Assembly (NCBI GenBank): GCA_900546265.1
Contig: URCA01000014.1
Span: 9,196 to 73,195 of the forward strand
Length of the DNA stretch: 64,000 nucleotides
Source of the DNA: an uncultured Oscillospiraceae bacterium
Lineage (GTDB): Bacteria > Bacillota > Clostridia > Oscillospirales > Acutalibacteraceae
Reading direction: 5' to 3'
Both the position numbers and the translations under genes were made by a program. Each line of letters opens with the position of its first letter. The first letter of the stretch is position 1. Below are positions 61,651-64,000 of this stretch, in pieces. The notes beneath the pieces are model-generated. The model saw only the letters and a list, made by a program, of their open reading frames with translations. It searched no databases and was not told where the DNA came from.

Positions 61651-62172
61651 ATGACGCGCAAGCAGCCGGAAAACGCGGAAGACCTGTACGCCCGGTATTT
61701 TCCCCTGGCCCGCGCCACCGCGGCCCGCTTCCTCCAGGGGACGGGCAGTGACGAGGACGCGGAAGAGGTGGCCGACGACGTGATGCTGGAGCTGCTGGCC
61801 CATCCCGAAAAATACGACGGCGGGCGGGGCGGGCTTTCCACCTATGTGTGCGTGCTGGCCCGCAGCCGGGCGCTCAACCGGCGCCGGACTCTGACCCGCC
61901 GGGCCTGCCTCCCCCTGGAGGAGGACATCCTGGTGGAAAGCGGCGGGCCGGACGACGCCCTGACGCGGGACGGGGTACGGGCCGCCGTGCTGGCCCTAAG
62001 CCCGGCGGAGAGGCGGCTGTTCACGCTGAAATACGTGTACGAATACTCGGGGGCGGAAATCGCCGGGGAGCTGGGCGTCGCGGAGGGCGCGGCGCACACC
62101 CGGGTCTGCCGCCTGCGGGCCAAGCTCATCCGCCTCCTGCGCCGGCAGGGGATCACCGGCTGGGAAGCCTGA
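61651..62172 (+). CDS. ECF-type RNA polymerase sigma factor
   Basis: A 173-residue ECF sigma factor. Region 2 includes DAEEVADDVMLELLAHPEKY and GGLSTYVCVLARSRALN. Region 4 has the helix-turn-helix YSGAEIAGELGVAEGAAHTRV. The ATG at 61651 follows AAGGAGG; the longer frame has no site. The membrane protein gene 22 bases downstream is its likely anti-sigma factor. Confidence 0.93.
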   Translation: MTRKQPENAEDLYARYFPLARATAARFLQGTGSDEDAEEVADDVMLELLAHPEKYDGGRGGLSTYVCVLARSRALNRRRTLTRRACLPLEEDILVESGGPDDALTRDGVRAAVLALSPAERRLFTLKYVYEYSGAEIAGELGVAEGAAHTRVCRLRAKLIRLLRRQGITGWEA

Positions 62173-62194
62173 CGCATGGAAAGGACGATGCCGT

Positions 62195-63415
62195 ATGACC
62201 AAACCGAGCGTGTCCATCCGGGAACTGCTGGACGAGTCCCTGGTGGAGCAGCTGACCGGGGAGCTGGCAGCTCCTCCCAAGCAGGGCGTCCTGCTGCACC
62301 GGATCGCCCTGGCCGCCGCCTGCCTGCTGTTGGTGGCGGGCATTGCGGGGGTGGGGCTTTGGGCCTCCCGCCAGTCCCCCGCCATCCTGGGCCCGACCAG
62401 CGCCGTCAGCGAGGAGGCGAGCAGCCCCTCCTCCTCCGACGACTGGCAGCGGATGCTCGCCGCCATGCTGCCCCCCACCCAGGCCGCGCTGCCTGAGACG
62501 GGCGACACCCTGCCGGTGGCAGAGCGGCCGCTGCTGACCATGGAGGAGATGCGCGGCCGGCTCCAGGACTTCTGCCGGGAGCAGGGCCTGATCATTCTCG
62601 AGGAAACCACCTCTCCCGTATGCGTCAGCATGGGGGAGGATCTCCGGTACATTCTGGCGAGGGTGGCGGACAACCCGCTGGCAATTTCCCAGCTGAGCGT
62701 CACCCCGTCCGGCAGCATCAGCGTGGGGGTCAGCCAGCCCGTTCTGGGCAGTGTCGGCGGGTTCAGCCGGCCCATCCTCCCGCCGGAGGGCACCGACATG
62801 GCCGCGCCGGGGGCGCTGACCAAGCTGGCCCGCTCCTACTACGAGCGGTTCCGCGCCCTGTGCCCCATGGACGAGGTCGCCGTAGAGGCCTGGACGGAAG
62901 GGTATCTGTCCTATCCGGAAGGGGCGGCGGATCCGGTGGTCTCCCCCGTTTACCACGTCACGGTGTACCCCAAAACCGCCGCTCCCCTGCAGGCGCTGGG
63001 GGCGGCGGGGCTGGCCGGCATGCGCCTGGATATCGAGGCAGACGGCTCGCTAAGCGCGATCACGCTGCCCGCGGGATACGCGCACGGGCAAATCCGGCAG
63101 GCCGCCGCCCTCACCCCGGACGAGGCGGTTTCCCTTTGGGAGCAGGGCACCTATCTGCACATGTATCCGCCCGCCTATATGGAGGAGCCGCCGCGGGAGC
63201 GGGCGCGGGTGCTCCGGGTGCGTCTGGAATACTGGGAGCAGGCGGATCAGGCCGTGCGCCTGCCGGTCTATATCCTGTACGTGGCGGCCGGGGCGCACGA
63301 GGACGTGTTCCGCTACGCCGTGCCGGCCGTGTCCGCCGCCGACGCGGACTGGAACGACCTGAGGCTGTACATCAACGACGGAACCGTCCGCGGCACCTGG
63401 GTGCGTGATGAATAA
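62195..63415 (+). CDS. membrane protein, putative anti-sigma factor with extracytoplasmic domain
   Basis: A 406-residue protein with one membrane helix (about 36-58, IALAAACLLLVAGIAGVGLW), a short cytoplasmic N-terminus (SIRELLDESLVEQLTGEL) that could bind the sigma factor, and an outer domain of about 340 residues. The outer part is alpha/beta with paired strands (DLRYILARVADNPLAISQLS, YHVTVYPKTAAPLQALGAAG). It follows the ECF sigma gene, a classical arrangement. No zinc-binding ZAS motif is seen, so the family is uncertain. The final codons, including the stop, lie in a repeat element. Confidence 0.7.
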   Translation: MTKPSVSIRELLDESLVEQLTGELAAPPKQGVLLHRIALAAACLLLVAGIAGVGLWASRQSPAILGPTSAVSEEASSPSSSDDWQRMLAAMLPPTQAALPETGDTLPVAERPLLTMEEMRGRLQDFCREQGLIILEETTSPVCVSMGEDLRYILARVADNPLAISQLSVTPSGSISVGVSQPVLGSVGGFSRPILPPEGTDMAAPGALTKLARSYYERFRALCPMDEVAVEAWTEGYLSYPEGAADPVVSPVYHVTVYPKTAAPLQALGAAGLAGMRLDIEADGSLSAITLPAGYAHGQIRQAAALTPDEAVSLWEQGTYLHMYPPAYMEEPPRERARVLRVRLEYWEQADQAVRLPVYILYVAAGAHEDVFRYAVPAVSAADADWNDLRLYINDGTVRGTWVRDE

Positions 63416-63460
63416 ATCACGCCCGACGGCTTGGCGGGATTTCCTCATCGCTTACCTAGG
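63404..63460. repeat. inverted-repeat miniature element, copy 3
   Basis: About 57 bases: GATGAATAAATCACGCC near the left end, ending TCATCGCTTACCTAGG. It corresponds to copy 1 (28909) with most of the interior removed. The stop codon TAA (63413-63415) and last codons of the upstream gene are inside the element. Confidence 0.55.
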
Positions 63461-63579
63461 ATCCCGATAACGCATGAGCCAAACCGGCACCCCGCGCATA
63501 TGCTGGTAAGGAGAGAGGACGCTCGTCCTCCCCCGCGCCGCCAGGCGGCGCACCATTGCCGGAAGGGTTGGTGAAATCC

Positions 63580-63795
63580 ATGTGCCATTGCAACAGCGGC
63601 TGCGGCGATATGTTCCATCGGAACGGCTTCTTCTTCGCGATCGTCATTATCGTCTTTATTCTGCTGCTCCAGAACTGGGGACAGGACAGTCGTGAAGCGG
63701 ACGAGAACGAGAACGACTGCGGCTGCGGCGCGCCCGCGCCTCTGCCCTGCGACCCCGCCCCCATGCCTCCTCGTGGCTGCGGCTGCCGCCGGTAA
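63580..63795 (+). CDS. small Cys-rich single-helix membrane protein
   Basis: A 71-residue protein. It has CHCNSGCG at the N-terminus, a hydrophobic helix (GFFFAIVIIVFILLLQNWG) and a Cys/Pro-rich tail (NDCGCGAPAPLP, GCGCRR). Nine or so cysteines suggest metal binding or disulphide cross-links, as in small spore-coat proteins of the YjcZ kind, though this match is only in architecture. ATG at 63580 or GTG at 63571 may start it (GGAAGGG upstream). A terminator follows. Confidence 0.75.
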   Translation: MCHCNSGCGDMFHRNGFFFAIVIIVFILLLQNWGQDSREADENENDCGCGAPAPLPCDPAPMPPRGCGCRR

Positions 63796-63806
63796 TTCCC
63801 GTACAC

Positions 63807-63843
63807 AGCTCCTCGGCTGCAACAGCGGCCGGGGAGCTCTTTT
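63807..63843 (+). terminator. terminator after the Cys-rich protein gene
   Basis: Stem AGCTCCTCGGC (63807-63817) and GCCGGGGAGCT (63828-63838), followed by CTTTT. Confidence 0.75.
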
Positions 63844-63878
63844 ATGGGGCGTCCCTGTCGTAATCCTGCCCAAACCAC

Positions 63879-63906
63879 ACACCCCGGCCCTTATCGGCCG
63901 GGGTGT
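63879..63906. repeat. perfect inverted repeat
   Basis: An eleven-base perfect stem (63879-63889, 63896-63906) with six-base loop and no clear T-run. It may be a terminator of a minus-strand gene to the right. Confidence 0.4.
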
Positions 63907-63973
63907 CAGTCTGTCAAAAAAGGGGAATCCGCCATTTGGAAAACGAAAAAGCGGGGGCGGGTTACCGATCGGT

Positions 63974-64000
63974 GTTTGCGAGGACATGTGCCTCGCAAAC
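63974..64000. repeat. terminal hairpin at the window edge
   Basis: GTTTGCGAGG (63974-63983) and CCTCGCAAAC (63991-64000) form a perfect ten-base stem. The trailing sequence is outside the window, so its role cannot be told. Confidence 0.4.

Noticed and set aside
63445..63987. A 180-codon minus frame at the right edge
   Set aside because: It runs across two hairpins and over the Cys-rich gene, and its sequence is Arg/Pro/Ala-rich noise.
1..64000. tRNA, rRNA or known riboswitch genes
   Set aside because: I looked in the larger gaps for tRNA-like cloverleaves and conserved riboswitch cores and saw none, but a covariance-model search would be decisive.

Overview
The window is a GC-rich stretch of a Gram-positive, spore-forming type of genome, most likely from the class Clostridia (Oscillospirales/Eubacteriales-like). 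The evidence is strong AGGAGG-type ribosome binding sites, consensus vegetative promoters, and genes for SepF, a SpoIID-domain protein, a D,D-carboxypeptidase, lipoproteins, ECF sigma factors and ATPase-less sugar ABC transporters. Species cannot be named. I saw no rRNA, tRNA or CRISPR array.

Layout. 1-6.4 kb: start of gap (truncated by the window edge), a degenerate GHKL-ATPase-like protein, a membrane protein, citrate synthase, a SpoIID-domain protein and a D-Ala-D-Ala carboxypeptidase. 6.6-8.8 kb: an unusual 545-residue sigma factor with a long C-terminal region, flanked by decayed duplicate sequence. 8.8-35.7 kb: a large carbohydrate-utilisation locus. Its minus-strand genes encode an FAD oxidoreductase, two CUT1-type permease pairs, a DUF5696 protein, an NHL-TPR-Yip1 membrane protein, a CBM-like/solute-binding fusion, a 1,346-residue surface protein with about five repeated modules, a solute-binding lipoprotein and two DUF4838 proteins. 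Facing these are a plus-strand AraC regulator, a DUF5696-like putative hydrolase and a GH39 enzyme. The likely logic is surface capture and cleavage of a plant-type or host glycan, uptake, and regulation by the AraC protein. No transporter ATPase is encoded, so a shared MsmK-type ATPase elsewhere is inferred.

36-46.3 kb: two small proteins, then a compact short-tailed-phage-like element. Leftward genes run from a putative small terminase through large terminase, portal, scaffold, capsid and connector to a nozzle-like protein. A divergent LexA/CI-type repressor follows. No integrase, lysis or fibre genes are visible. Operator-like palindromes lie in the control region and a dense cluster of GTAAC motifs lies behind the repressor.

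46.5-50.4 kb: Mrp/NBP35 ATPase, two divergent paralogous sugar-phosphate transferases, a patatin-like phospholipase and a small conserved-looking protein. 50.4-54.3 kb: an AT-richer island with two tandem lipoproteins and a secreted subtilase. The lipoprotein C-termini resemble the subtilase's own propeptide, suggesting membrane-anchored protease inhibitors or chaperones; I consider this the most interesting possible new system. 54.4-64 kb: valS, a large modular surface glycosidase-like protein, sepF, an ECF sigma/putative anti-sigma pair and a Cys-rich one-helix small protein. A small inverted-repeat element occurs three times and in two places supplies the stop codon of a neighbouring gene.
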